Positions 47,924-56,029 of a DNA stretch of 64,000 bases are shown here, in pieces. Both the position numbers and the translations under genes were made by a program. Source of the DNA: Cellulomonas sp. 73-92. GTDB taxonomy: Bacteria; Actinomycetota; Actinomycetes; Actinomycetales; Cellulomonadaceae. Where the stretch lies: positions 62,001-126,000 of the forward strand of contig NZ_MKTH01000002.1 in the NCBI RefSeq assembly GCF_001898175.1, written 5' to 3'. The notes beneath the pieces are model-generated. The model saw only the letters and a list, made by a program, of their open reading frames with translations. It was not told the origin of the DNA and searched no databases. The stretch's first letter is position 1, and every line of letters begins with the position of its first letter.

Positions 47924-48195
47924 CCGGCGAGGTGACCCCCGGCGGTGCGGGTGTGCCGGACGAGGTGGTCGTGGACGCGCGGGGGATGCTGTGCCCCGCA
48001 CCCGTCATCGCGCTCGCCAAGGCGGCGCGGTCGCTGCCCGAGGGCGCACGCGTCACCGTGCTGGCCACCGACCCCGCCGCGGCCGTCGACGTCCCCGCCT
48101 GGGCACGCATGCGCGGGCATCGGGTGCTGGAGACGACGGAGGACGGCGAGCACCTGGTGCTCACCGTCCTCCTCGGACCGGCGAAGGCCCGCTGA
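47920..48195 (+). CDS. TusA-family sulfur-carrier protein
   Basis: A 91-residue protein with the TusA/SirA/YedF fold. It contains the defining CPxP motif GMLCPAPVIALAKA, with the persulfide-carrying Cys25, then the beta-strand VTVLATDPAAAVDVPAWARM (20 residues) and a C-terminal strand HLVLTVLLG. A short Gly/Pro-rich N-terminus precedes the domain. GTG 47920 overlaps the stop of the desulfurase-like gene by 4 nt (GTGA), so the two are coupled; in some actinobacteria the two are described as one fused protein. It probably accepts or relays sulfur. A small hairpin covers its stop codon. Confidence 0.88.
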   Translation: MTGEVTPGGAGVPDEVVVDARGMLCPAPVIALAKAARSLPEGARVTVLATDPAAAVDVPAWARMRGHRVLETTEDGEHLVLTVLLGPAKAR

Positions 48196-48202
48196 GCGGG
48201 CC
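48186..48202. terminator. Short hairpin spanning the TusA-like stop
   Basis: GGCCCGC-TGA-GCGGGCC: a perfect 7-bp stem whose 3-nt loop is the stop codon, 6 nt before the convergent erpA stop. It may serve both genes as a compact terminator. Confidence 0.4.
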
Positions 48203-48208
48203 GCAGGA

Positions 48209-48559
48209 TCAGGCGAACGAGCCGCCGCACGCGCAGGAGCTCTGCGCGTTCGGGTTGTCGATCGTGAAGCCCTGCTTCTCGATCGTGTCCGCGAAGTCGA
48301 TCGTCGCGCCCTCGAGGTAGGGCACGCTCATGCGGTCGACGACGACCTCGACGCCGCCGAAGTCGCGCACCGCGTCGCCCTCGAGCATGCGCTCGTCGAA
48401 GTACAGCTGGTAGATCAGGCCGGAGCAGCCACCCGGCTGCACGGCGACGCGCAGCCGGAGGTCGTCGCGACCCTCCTGCTCGAGCAGGCTGCGGACCTTG
48501 GCCGCGGCCACGTCCGTGAGCTCCACGCCATGGGTGGCGGTCTGGATCGTCTCGCTCAT
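48209..48559 (-). CDS. erpA: A-type iron-sulfur carrier protein
   Basis: A 116-residue A-type carrier (ErpA/IscA/HesB family) that delivers [2Fe-2S] or [4Fe-4S] clusters to apo-enzymes. The three conserved cysteines are Cys45 (GGCSGL) and Cys109/Cys111 (SSCACGGSF). The fold signature YQLYFDE...VVVDRMSVPYLEGATIDF... is intact. The ATG has AGGAG 6 nt upstream. The neighbours are a TusA-like/desulfurase-like pair and the [4Fe-4S] enzyme NadA, consistent with local cluster supply. Confidence 0.92.
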   Translation of the reverse strand: MSETIQTATHGVELTDVAAAKVRSLLEQEGRDDLRLRVAVQPGGCSGLIYQLYFDERMLEGDAVRDFGGVEVVVDRMSVPYLEGATIDFADTIEKQGFTIDNPNAQSSCACGGSFA

Positions 48560-48660
48560 GTCGTTCTCCTGTCGCACGCCGTTGCTGTGCGCAACGGGGC
48601 TGTCGGCGCGCTTGTTCCCCGTCAGCGTACGACGCGCCGAGCGGGACTCTCGACCGCGCG

Positions 48661-49878
48661 TCAGCGCGGCCTGGGCGACCAGGTGCGCGCCACCGCCGCG
48701 GTGCGAGCGGTGAGGGTGCCGGCGGGGTCGGCGAGCGCGGCCGCCACCTGCGCGCGCGTCTCCGAGACGGCGTAGGCCGCGCTGATCCCCTCGGCCGCCT
48801 GCTCCCGCCGGCCGACGAGCACCTCGCCGGCGACGACGATCGTCGGCAGGCCGTGCGCCAGCGCGCGGTGCGCCACCTCCGCCACGACCTTGCCGTGCAG
48901 CGACTGCCAGTCGAACCGCCCCTCGCCCGTGACGACGAGGTCGGCGCCGGCCAGCCGCGCGTCCAGCCCCACGGCGTCGGCCACCACGGCCGCCCCGGGC
49001 ACGAGCCGCGCGCCGAGCAGCGCCAGCCCGAAGCCGAGCCCCCCGGCCGCGCCCGCCCCCGGCAGCGCGGCCAGCCGGTCGGCACCGGAGCGGGCCGAGG
49101 CCGTCGGGACCGCGCCGTGGTGATGACCGAACGCCACCGGCTCGGCCAGCAGGTTCGGGCGCTCGACCTCGCCGAGCGCGGCCCCGGCGACCCGCGCGAA
49201 CCGGGCCAGCGCCCGCTCCAGGTGCTGCGCCTGCTCCGGCGTCGCGCCCTTCTGCGGCGAGAAGCCCGCGGCGGCGCCCTGCAGCCCGAGCAGCGGCACG
49301 TCGACGTCGCAGGCGACGAGGACCTCCACGCCCGACCAGTCGGCCCGCAGCGCCGGCAGGCCGGCGAGGTCGTCGTCCGCCAGCTCGTCGAGCCCGCCAC
49401 CGCCCCCGGCGAGGCGGCCGCCAGCGCCGGCCAGCCCGAGCCCGGCCAGCATCCCGGCGCCGCCGTCGACGGTCCCCGAGCCACCGAGGCCGACGACGAT
49501 GCGGCGCGCCCCGGTCTCGCGCGCGTGCCGCAGCAGCTCCCCGAGGCCCACCGACGTGGTGCGCGTCGGGTCCCGCCGGTCGTCCGGCACGAGCGCGAGG
49601 CCGACCGCCTGGGCCGACTCGACGTAGGCCGTGTCGCCGGCGAGCAGCACGGCCGCGTCCACGTCCTCGCCCCACGGCCCGCGGACGACGAACGGCAGCA
49701 GCCGGCCGCCGATGCTCGCCCGCAGGGTGTCCACGAAGCCCGGGCCACCGTCCGCCAGGGGGGCGACGACGATCTCGTCGTGCCGTGCTCCGGCGCGCCA
49801 GCCGGCCGCCATGGCGGCGGCCGCCGCCTGCGGCGAGAGCAGCCCACCGAAGCCGTCCGGAGCCAGCAGCACGCGCAT
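48661..49878 (-). CDS. Glycerate kinase (GarK/GlxK type I)
   Basis: A 405-residue kinase phosphorylating glycerate, expected in glyoxylate or sugar-acid catabolism. The N-terminal MRVLLAPDGFGGLLSP matches the family's APDSFKGSLS-type start with small changes. The core VVGLGGSGTVDGGAGMLAGL (20 residues), followed by TGEGRFDWQSLHGK near 310, is diagnostic. ATG 49878 was chosen because the family N-terminus begins there; upstream ORF extension is Arg/Ser-rich and overlaps nadA. Divergent from nadA with 43 bp between starts, so the promoters overlap. Confidence 0.9.
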   Translation of the reverse strand: MRVLLAPDGFGGLLSPQAAAAAMAAGWRAGARHDEIVVAPLADGGPGFVDTLRASIGGRLLPFVVRGPWGEDVDAAVLLAGDTAYVESAQAVGLALVPDDRRDPTRTTSVGLGELLRHARETGARRIVVGLGGSGTVDGGAGMLAGLGLAGAGGRLAGGGGGLDELADDDLAGLPALRADWSGVEVLVACDVDVPLLGLQGAAAGFSPQKGATPEQAQHLERALARFARVAGAALGEVERPNLLAEPVAFGHHHGAVPTASARSGADRLAALPGAGAAGGLGFGLALLGARLVPGAAVVADAVGLDARLAGADLVVTGEGRFDWQSLHGKVVAEVAHRALAHGLPTIVVAGEVLVGRREQAAEGISAAYAVSETRAQVAAALADPAGTLTARTAAVARTWSPRPR

Positions 49879-49921
49879 GGCCCCAGATCGTCGCACGGCG
49901 GGCCTGTGCGAGGATCGGCGT

Positions 49922-51127
49922 GTGACTCTCGCGACACCCGAGCGGTCGGTCTTCGTCGAGCCCGCCTCGTCGGCGTTGCTCCTGCTGGGACGCGGTGTGG
50001 ACCTCGCCTCCGAACGGGGCGTCGAGTGCGCCGGCACGCTGCCGCCCGCGAGCGACCCCGACCTCGTCGAACGTGCCCGCGCGGCGCGCGACGCCCTCGG
50101 CGACCGCGCCTTCGTCCTGGGCCACCACTACCAGCGCGACGAGGTCATCGCGTTCGCTGACGTCACGGGCGACTCCTTCCGGCTGGCGCAGCAGGCCGCG
50201 GCGCGGCCCGAGGCGGAGTTCATCGTCTTCTGCGGCGTGCACTTCATGGCCGAGTCGGCCGACATCCTCACCGCAGCCCACCAGCAGGTGGTGCTGCCGG
50301 ACCTGGCCGCGGGCTGCTCCATGGCGGACATGGCGGCGATCGACCAGGTCGAGGACGCCTGGGACGTGCTGACCGACGCCGGCGTCGCCGACGACACGGT
50401 CCCCGTGACGTACATGAACTCCACGGCGGCCATCAAGGCGTTCACGGGCCGCCACGGCGGCACGGTGTGCACGTCGTCGAACGCCCAGGTCGCCCTGCGG
50501 TGGGCCTTCGAGCAGACCGGCGGGGTCGACGGCCGTGGGAAGGTCCTGTTCCTGCCCGACCAGCACCTGGGGCGCAACACGGCGGTGCTCCAGCTCGGGA
50601 TGGGGCTGACCGACTGCGTGGTCTACGACCCCCACAAGCCGAACGGCGGCCTCACCGCGCAGCAGCTGCGCGACGCCCGGATGATCCTGTGGCGCGGCCA
50701 CTGCTCCGTGCACGGGCGCTTCTCGGCGCGCAACGTCGCGGACATCCGTGCCGCCGACCCGGGCGTGCGGGTGATCGTCCACCCCGAGTGCACGCACGAG
50801 GTCGTCACCGCGGCCGACGAGGTGGGGTCGACCGAGAAGATCATCAAGGCCCTCGACGCTGCGCCGGCGGGCACCCACTGGGCGATCGGCACCGAGCTCA
50901 ACCTGGTGCGTCGGCTGGCGCAGACCCACCCCGACCAGGCGATCCACTACCTCGACTCGACCGTGTGCTTCTGCTCGACGATGAACCGGATCGACCTGCC
51001 CCACCTCACGTGGGCGCTGGAGTCGCTCGCGGCCGGCCGCGTGGTCAACCGCATCGTCGTCGACGCCGACGACGCCCACTGGGCGCGCGTCGCGCTGGAC
51101 CAGATGCTGGCGCTGCCGGGCTACTGA
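49922..51127 (+). CDS. nadA: Quinolinate synthase
   Basis: A 401-residue [4Fe-4S] enzyme that condenses iminoaspartate with dihydroxyacetone phosphate to quinolinate in NAD synthesis. The three cluster cysteines are in AGCSMADM, HPECTHEV and VCFCSTMNRI; LGHHYQRDEV and DVTGDSFRLAQQA are typical of the long NadA class. nadB and nadC, usually adjacent, are absent here. GTG 49922 has a weak -10 (GAGGAT) 6 nt before it and no Shine-Dalgarno. It is 1 bp upstream of the DJ-1 gene, so they are cotranscribed. Confidence 0.93.
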   Translation: MTLATPERSVFVEPASSALLLLGRGVDLASERGVECAGTLPPASDPDLVERARAARDALGDRAFVLGHHYQRDEVIAFADVTGDSFRLAQQAAARPEAEFIVFCGVHFMAESADILTAAHQQVVLPDLAAGCSMADMAAIDQVEDAWDVLTDAGVADDTVPVTYMNSTAAIKAFTGRHGGTVCTSSNAQVALRWAFEQTGGVDGRGKVLFLPDQHLGRNTAVLQLGMGLTDCVVYDPHKPNGGLTAQQLRDARMILWRGHCSVHGRFSARNVADIRAADPGVRVIVHPECTHEVVTAADEVGSTEKIIKALDAAPAGTHWAIGTELNLVRRLAQTHPDQAIHYLDSTVCFCSTMNRIDLPHLTWALESLAAGRVVNRIVVDADDAHWARVALDQMLALPGY

Positions 51128-51128
51128 C

Positions 51129-51728
51129 GTGGGCACCGGGAACCCGCTTCGGGTCGGGCTCTTCGTCTTCGACGAAGCCGAGGAGCTCGACGTCGTCGGC
51201 CCCTACGACGTGCTGGCCTGGTGGGCGCAGCACTCCGACCTGCGTCCCCAGGTGCTGACGTTCTCGGCCGACGGCGCCGGCGTGCGGTGCGCCAAGGGGC
51301 TGTCGCTGGTGCCGGACACGTCGGCCGACGAGGTGGGCCCGCTGCACGTGCTGATCTACCCGGGCGGGCACGGAACCCGCGCCCTGGCCGCCGACCCGGA
51401 GCACCTGGCCTGGGTGCGCCAGATGCGCGCGACGACCCCGGTGCTGGCCTCCGTGTGCACCGGCGCGCTGGTGTTCGCGGCCGCCGGGCTGCTCGCCGGC
51501 CGGCCGGCGACGACCCACTGGGACGCCTTCGACGAGCTCGCCGAGCTGGACCCCTCGATCCTCGTCGACACCGAGGCGCGCTGGGTCGACGACGGCGACA
51601 CGGTCACCTCCGCCGGCGTCTCGGCGGGCATCGACATGGCGCTCCACCTCGTCGACCGGCTCGACTCCCGGGACATGGCCCGGCGGGTGCGCCGCGGCAT
51701 CCAGTACGACCCGGAACCACCCGTCTGA
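51129..51728 (+). CDS. DJ-1/PfpI family protein
   Basis: A 199-residue protein of the class I glutamine-amidotransferase-like DJ-1/PfpI superfamily, close to isonitrile hydratase/ThiJ-type members. The nucleophile elbow is SVCTGALVFAAAGLL (Cys110), preceded by the acidic residue in FDEAEELDVVGPYDVL (16 residues) and followed by ATTHWDAFDEL with the active-site His. There is no helix-turn-helix, so it is not an AraC-type regulator. The substrate is unknown. GTG 51129 follows the nadA stop by 1 bp. Confidence 0.88.
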   Translation: MGTGNPLRVGLFVFDEAEELDVVGPYDVLAWWAQHSDLRPQVLTFSADGAGVRCAKGLSLVPDTSADEVGPLHVLIYPGGHGTRALAADPEHLAWVRQMRATTPVLASVCTGALVFAAAGLLAGRPATTHWDAFDELAELDPSILVDTEARWVDDGDTVTSAGVSAGIDMALHLVDRLDSRDMARRVRRGIQYDPEPPV

Positions 51729-51735
51729 CCGCCGC

Positions 51736-51741
51736 TACCCT
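51736..51741 (+). promoter_or_regulatory. -10 element of the DUF3043 gene
   Basis: TACCCT followed by 6 nt (TACGGG) and the GTG at 51748. Confidence 0.6.
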
Positions 51742-51747
51742 TACGGG

Positions 51748-52356
51748 GTGATCGGTCGCAACAAGAACGCGGACGCCGCCCCCGTGCAGCAGCCACCCGT
51801 CGAGGATCCGGCGGCGGGCAAGGGCCACCCGACCCCGAAGCGCAAGGTCGCCGAGGCGGCCAACAAGCGCCCCCTCGTCGTCGACGACCGCCGCCAGGCG
51901 GCCAAGGACGCGCGCACCAAGGACCGGGCCAAGCGCGACCTGCAGTACAAGGCGATGCTCTCCGGCGACGAGCGGAACATGCCACCGCGCGACGCCGGGC
52001 CGGTCAAGCGGTTCGTGCGCGACCACGTCGACGCGCGCTTCAACCTCGGCTCGTACTTCCTGCCGCTGGCGGTCGTCTTCCTGCTCTTCGCGTTCGTGGC
52101 GCAGTACCTCGGGTCGCTCGGCTTCTCGCTCGTCGTCGCGGCGCTGTACCTCTACGTGCTCGCGGTCGTCGTCGACTCGGTGATCCTGTGGCGTGGCCTG
52201 CGCAAGCGGCTCATCGCCAAGTTCGGCCCGACCTCGACGAGCGGCAACCTCATGTACGGCGTGCTGCGTGCCACCCAGCTGCCGCGCACCCGCCTGCCGC
52301 GCCCGCAGGTGAGGCGCGGCGGCGCGCCGGTCGTGCCGAAGGCGCCGAAGAAGTAG
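51748..52356 (+). CDS. DUF3043 membrane protein
   Basis: A 202-residue conserved actinobacterial protein. The N-terminal 90 residues are Lys/Arg/Pro-rich and cytoplasmic (PTPKRKVAEAANKRP, then DDRRQAAKDARTKDRAKRDL). The family motif MLSGDERNMPPRDAGPVKRF (20 residues) precedes two membrane helices (about 101-121 and 124-146). LRKRLIAKFG and a basic tail follow. Function unknown. Family members are commonly found next to nadA, as here. Its stop directly abuts that of the convergent 68-residue gene. Confidence 0.88.
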   Translation: MIGRNKNADAAPVQQPPVEDPAAGKGHPTPKRKVAEAANKRPLVVDDRRQAAKDARTKDRAKRDLQYKAMLSGDERNMPPRDAGPVKRFVRDHVDARFNLGSYFLPLAVVFLLFAFVAQYLGSLGFSLVVAALYLYVLAVVVDSVILWRGLRKRLIAKFGPTSTSGNLMYGVLRATQLPRTRLPRPQVRRGGAPVVPKAPKK

Positions 52357-52563
52357 TCAGGCGGCCGGCAGGGCGATCGTGGGCGGCACCGGCGCGCCCT
52401 CGTTGAGGAGCACCGCGCGGCGCACGCGCTGCTCGGCCAGCGCCCGCCAGTGGTCGCCGAGCCACTCCTCGGCGTCGTAGCGGGCGTCGAAGACGGGGCT
52501 CGTCGGGCGGTCCAGCACGGCGCCGGACTCGTCCTCCAGCCGCCACTCCCAGCGCGGTCGCAT
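52357..52563 (-). CDS. Small hypothetical protein downstream of pyrD
   Basis: A 68-residue acidic/aromatic protein starting MRPRWEWRLEDESGAVLDRP, then YDAEEWLGDHWRALAEQRV with a short Pro-rich end. It is not recognised. It starts 2 bp after the pyrD stop, with GGAGGGCGGG upstream, so it is the second gene of a pyrD operon. Codon use matches its neighbours (GC-rich third positions), supporting a real gene. Confidence 0.65.
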   Translation of the reverse strand: MRPRWEWRLEDESGAVLDRPTSPVFDARYDAEEWLGDHWRALAEQRVRRAVLLNEGAPVPPTIALPAA

Positions 52564-52565
52564 GC

Positions 52566-53606
52566 TCAGCCCGCCCTCCGCTCGTCGGCCGCCAGCGCGT
52601 GCGTGATGCGGCGCGCGAAGAACGGCCCCTCGTAGATCAGCCCGGTGTAGGCCTCCACCAGCGTGGCACCGACCGCGAGGTACTCGCGGGCGTCGGCGCC
52701 GGTCGAGATGCCGCCGACGCCGATGATGACCGCCGCAGGGCCGAGCCGGTCGCGCAGCCGCGCGACGACGTCCAGCCCGCGGGCCAGCAGCGGCGGGCCG
52801 GACAGGCCGCCGGGACCCTCGTCGTGCGCGATCGTCGTGTTGACCGCGACGACGCCCTCCAGCCCCAACTCGGCGACGAGGTCGGCGACCGCGTCGACGT
52901 CGTCGTCGGACAGGTCGGGGGCGATCTTCACCAGCAGCGGCACCGGCGCGCGGTGGGCCGCCGTCGTCGCCTCGTCGGCCGCGACGCGCACCGCCTCGAG
53001 CACCGGGCGCAGCGACTCGACGGCCTGCAGGTCGCGCAGGTTCGGGGTGTTCGGCGAGGACACGTTCACGACGAGGTAGTCGGCGTACGGCGCCAGCAGC
53101 CGGGCGCTGGTGGCGTAGTCGTCCGCGGCGCGCTCGAGCGGCGTCACGCGGGACTTGCCGATGTTGACGCCCACCACCGCGGCGCGCCCCCGGCGCGTGG
53201 CGCGCAGCCGGCGCAGGTGCGCGGCCACCGCCTCGGCGCCGGCGTTGTTGAAGCCCATGCGGTTGCGCAGCGCCCGGCGGTCCACGAGGCGCCACAGCCG
53301 CGGCGGCTCGTTGCCGGGCTGCGGCAGCGCGGTGACCGTGCCGATCTCGACGAACCCGAAGCCCATCATCGCCATGCCGAGCACGCCGTGGGCGTCCTTG
53401 TCGAACCCCGCCGCCAGCCCCAGGCGGGAGGGCCAGCTGCGGCCCCACATGCCGAACGAGGAGTCGCGCGGGGCGCCGAGCACGGCCGCGACCACGTCGC
53501 GCAGCAGCGGTACGGCGGCCACGGTGCGGATCAGCGCGAACGTGCCCGCGTGCGCCTTCTCGGGGTCCGTCCGCCGCAGGACGAGGTCGAACAGCAGCCG
53601 GTACAC
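52566..53606 (-). CDS. pyrD: Dihydroorotate dehydrogenase, quinone-dependent (class 2)
   Basis: A 346-residue membrane-associated flavoenzyme oxidising dihydroorotate to orotate with quinone. The N-terminal helix (YRLLFDLVLRRTDPEKAH) is the class 2 membrane/quinone element. The FMN and substrate residues are in GLAAGFDKDA, RMGFNNAG and VVNVSSPNTPNLR, with the class 2 catalytic serine. GIGGISTGADAREYL-type phosphate binding is seen as IIGVGGISTGADAREYL. GTG 53606 is preferred over TTG 53615, because TAGGTT (53614-53619) lies 7 nt before the GTG and the TTG falls inside it. Confidence 0.93.
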   Translation of the reverse strand: MYRLLFDLVLRRTDPEKAHAGTFALIRTVAAVPLLRDVVAAVLGAPRDSSFGMWGRSWPSRLGLAAGFDKDAHGVLGMAMMGFGFVEIGTVTALPQPGNEPPRLWRLVDRRALRNRMGFNNAGAEAVAAHLRRLRATRRGRAAVVGVNIGKSRVTPLERAADDYATSARLLAPYADYLVVNVSSPNTPNLRDLQAVESLRPVLEAVRVAADEATTAAHRAPVPLLVKIAPDLSDDDVDAVADLVAELGLEGVVAVNTTIAHDEGPGGLSGPPLLARGLDVVARLRDRLGPAAVIIGVGGISTGADAREYLAVGATLVEAYTGLIYEGPFFARRITHALAADERRAG

Positions 53607-53613
53607 GGCGCTC

Positions 53614-53619
53614 AACCTA
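53614..53619 (-). promoter_or_regulatory. -10 element of pyrD
   Basis: TAGGTT on the minus strand, 7 nt before the GTG at 53606; it overlaps and rules out the TTG start at 53615. Confidence 0.6.
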
Positions 53620-53663
53620 CCGGGCGGTCCGTGCCGTCGGCTGGGTCCACCAGCGCCCGGGCG

Positions 53664-54113
53664 TCAGGCCGCGGGGCCGGCGCCGGGTGCGGCCTCGTCG
53701 GGCGCGGCACCCCGCGTGGCCTCGTCGGCCGCCGCCCGCCCGGAGCGTCGCAGCCACGTGACGCCGAGGAACGGCAGCACGAGCGGGACCAGGAGGTACT
53801 CCACCCCGAACCACGACCACACCGACGCGTGCAGCCGGAACAGTCCCGGCGCGACGAACGACAGCGTGCCGACGACGAGCACGCCGACCATCTCGGTCAG
53901 CACCGTGGGCCAGGCGAGCCAGCGGCGGTTCGTCGCCAGCGCGAAGGTCGCCACGGCGTAGACGACGCCCGCGAACAACGCCAGCGAGTAGGAGAGCGGC
54001 GCCTCGTGGAACTTGGTGGTGACCTCGAAACCCCCGCGGGCGCACGCCGCGAGGGCCAGCACGCCGTAGACGGTGACGAGCGCGCGGCCGGGCCCCTGGC
54101 TCGTCGGCCTCAC
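53664..54113 (-). CDS. Four-helix integral membrane protein (149 aa)
   Basis: An unrecognised membrane protein with four predicted helices (about 10-28, 40-58, 68-90 and 96-114). The conserved-looking FEVTTKFHEAPLSYSLALFA (20 residues) lies in the loop into helix 2, and the cytoplasmic tail is Ala/Glu-rich. GTG 54113 overlaps the stop of the upstream four-helix gene by 4 nt (GTGA), so the two are coupled and may form a heteromeric complex. A transporter or sensor role cannot be assigned. Confidence 0.75.
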   Translation of the reverse strand: MRPTSQGPGRALVTVYGVLALAACARGGFEVTTKFHEAPLSYSLALFAGVVYAVATFALATNRRWLAWPTVLTEMVGVLVVGTLSFVAPGLFRLHASVWSWFGVEYLLVPLVLPFLGVTWLRRSGRAAADEATRGAAPDEAAPGAGPAA

Positions 54114-54463
54114 GCCTGGCCCCAGACCTGCAGCAGCCGCAGCTGGAGGAAGGCGACGACCAGCGCACCGAGGAGGAGCACCACCGAGCTCCATCGCGTC
54201 CGCTCCGCGAACGCCCAGGTCGCCGCGAGCGGCAGCACGAACAACTGGGTGACGACGTACGTCCAGAACAGCCCGCTCGCCGCCCCTCCGCCGGCCGGGT
54301 GCACCAGCACGACGACGAGCTGAATCAGCAGGTACGCCTCGACCACCGCGCCGGCGAGCAGCTGGCGCAGGATCACGGGCCTGTTCCGGAGGGTGTGCCA
54401 GCCCGCCGAGGCGGCCAGCACCAGGCTCAGCACGACGCCGACCCAGACGAGGAGGGTGCTCAC
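54110..54463 (-). CDS. Four-helix integral membrane protein (117 aa)
   Basis: An unrecognised small membrane protein with four helices (about 3-21, 33-54, 63-84 and 90-110), Trp/Arg at loop borders and no charged residue in the helices. LRNRPVILRQLLAG in the first loop is the most distinctive stretch. First gene of the two-gene membrane operon. Its GTG has TACGGT 8 nt upstream. Divergent from pepA, 53 bp between starts. Confidence 0.75.
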   Translation of the reverse strand: MSTLLVWVGVVLSLVLAASAGWHTLRNRPVILRQLLAGAVVEAYLLIQLVVVLVHPAGGGAASGLFWTYVVTQLFVLPLAATWAFAERTRWSSVVLLLGALVVAFLQLRLLQVWGQA

Positions 54464-54471
54464 GGCTCGAC

Positions 54472-54477
54472 ACCGTA
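54472..54477 (-). promoter_or_regulatory. -10 element of the small membrane operon
   Basis: TACGGT on the minus strand, 8 nt before the GTG at 54463. Confidence 0.5.
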
Positions 54478-54503
54478 CCGGTCGGCCGGGCGCCGCACCG
54501 GTC

Positions 54504-54509
54504 TACCCT
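54504..54509 (+). promoter_or_regulatory. -10 element of pepA
   Basis: TACCCT followed by 7 nt and the GTG at 54517. Confidence 0.6.
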
Positions 54510-54516
54510 TGGGCAG

Positions 54517-55989
54517 GTGATCGCGCTGACCAGCAAGGACCCCGCCAAGCTCCCCGTGGACGCCCTCGTGGTGGCCACCGCGCCGAAGGACGGAGGCGTC
54601 GAGCTCGTCGGCACCGACTGGCTGCCGGGCGAGCTGCGCTCGGCGCTGGTCCGCGACGCCGGCGCGCTCGGTGTCACCGGCAAGGCCGACGAGGTGCGCC
54701 GCGTGCCGGCCACCGGGCTCAAGGCGAAGGTGCTCGTCCTCGTCGGCCTCGGCACCGGCCCCGTCACCGCGGAGCGGTTGCGCCGGGCCGCCGGTGCGGC
54801 GACGCGCGAGCTGGCGGGTGTCGGATCGGTCGCCCTGGCGCTGCCGGCGGGCGACGTCGCCGCCACCGTGGCGGTCGCCGAGGGCGCGCTGCTCGGCGCC
54901 TACACGTACACCCGGTACCGCGCGGCGGACGCCGCCCGGGCGCCCGTGGCCTCGATCGAGGTCGTCACGACGAAGGCCAAGGACGCAGCCGCCACGCAGG
55001 GCGTGGCCCGCGCCGAGGTGCTCGCCGCCGCCGTCCACGCGACGCGCGACCTGGTCAACGCCGCGCCGAACCACCTCTACCCCGAGGCGTTCACCGAGGC
55101 CGCCCGCGCGGCGGCCAAGGGCGTCAAGGGCGTGCGGATCACCGTGCTCGACGAGAAGGCGCTCGCCGCGGGCGGGTACGGCGGCCTCGTCGGCGTCGGC
55201 CAGGGCTCGCCGCGGCCGCCGCGGCTGGTCAAGGTGGCCTACTCCCCCGCGCGCGCCAAGGCGAAGGTGGCGCTCGTCGGCAAGGGCATCACGTTCGACT
55301 CCGGCGGCATCTCCATCAAGCCCAGCGGGTCGATGGAGACCATGAAGTCCGACATGGCCGGAGCGGCCGCGGTGCTGCACACCGTGCTCGCCGCCGCCCA
55401 GCTCGGCGTCCCGGCGTCCGTCACCGGCTGGCTCTGCCTGGCGGAGAACATGCCGTCCGGCACGGCGCAGCGGCCGTCGGACGTCGTCACGATCCGCGGC
55501 GGGAAGACCGTCGAGGTCCTCAACACCGACGCCGAGGGTCGCCTCGTCATGGCCGACGGGCTCGTCGCCGCCACCGAGGAGAAGCCGGACGTCGTCATCG
55601 ACATCGCCACCCTGACGGGCGCGCAGGTCGTCGCGCTCGGCGACCGCGTAGGCGCCGTCATGGGGACCGACGAGGTCCGCGCCGAGCTGGTGGCGGCCGC
55701 CGACCGGTCCGGCGAGCAGGCCTGGCCCATGCCGCTGCCCGACGAGCTCAAGGCGAACCTGTCCTCGCGCGTGGCCGACCTGGCCAACGTCGCCGGCAAC
55801 CGCGACGCGGGCATGCTCGTCGCGGGGATCTTCCTCAAGGAGTTCGCCGGCAGCACGCCCTGGGCGCACTACGACATCGCCGGCCCGGCGTTCAACGAGC
55901 GCGGCGAGCACGACTACACGCCGAAGGGTGGCACCGGCTTCGGCGTCCGCACGCTGCTGGCGTTCGTGGAGTCCCGCGCCACCCGCTGA
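54517..55989 (+). CDS. pepA: Leucyl aminopeptidase (M17)
   Basis: A 490-residue cytosolic metallo-aminopeptidase releasing N-terminal residues; it forms hexamers. The C-terminal catalytic domain has VGKGITFDSGGISIKP (metal-binding Lys and Asp), the MKSDMAGAAAVL region and the M17 signature NTDAEGRLVMADGL, all intact. The N-terminal macro-like domain (1-160) is divergent, as usual. Length is normal. The GTG has no Shine-Dalgarno; see the -10 at 54504. It is convergent with the 118-residue gene. Confidence 0.95.
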   Translation: MIALTSKDPAKLPVDALVVATAPKDGGVELVGTDWLPGELRSALVRDAGALGVTGKADEVRRVPATGLKAKVLVLVGLGTGPVTAERLRRAAGAATRELAGVGSVALALPAGDVAATVAVAEGALLGAYTYTRYRAADAARAPVASIEVVTTKAKDAAATQGVARAEVLAAAVHATRDLVNAAPNHLYPEAFTEAARAAAKGVKGVRITVLDEKALAAGGYGGLVGVGQGSPRPPRLVKVAYSPARAKAKVALVGKGITFDSGGISIKPSGSMETMKSDMAGAAAVLHTVLAAAQLGVPASVTGWLCLAENMPSGTAQRPSDVVTIRGGKTVEVLNTDAEGRLVMADGLVAATEEKPDVVIDIATLTGAQVVALGDRVGAVMGTDEVRAELVAAADRSGEQAWPMPLPDELKANLSSRVADLANVAGNRDAGMLVAGIFLKEFAGSTPWAHYDIAGPAFNERGEHDYTPKGGTGFGVRTLLAFVESRATR

Positions 55990-56029
55990 CCACGGGCGAC
56001 CGGCCCTGCCGCGACCCGGCTGGGGAGCG

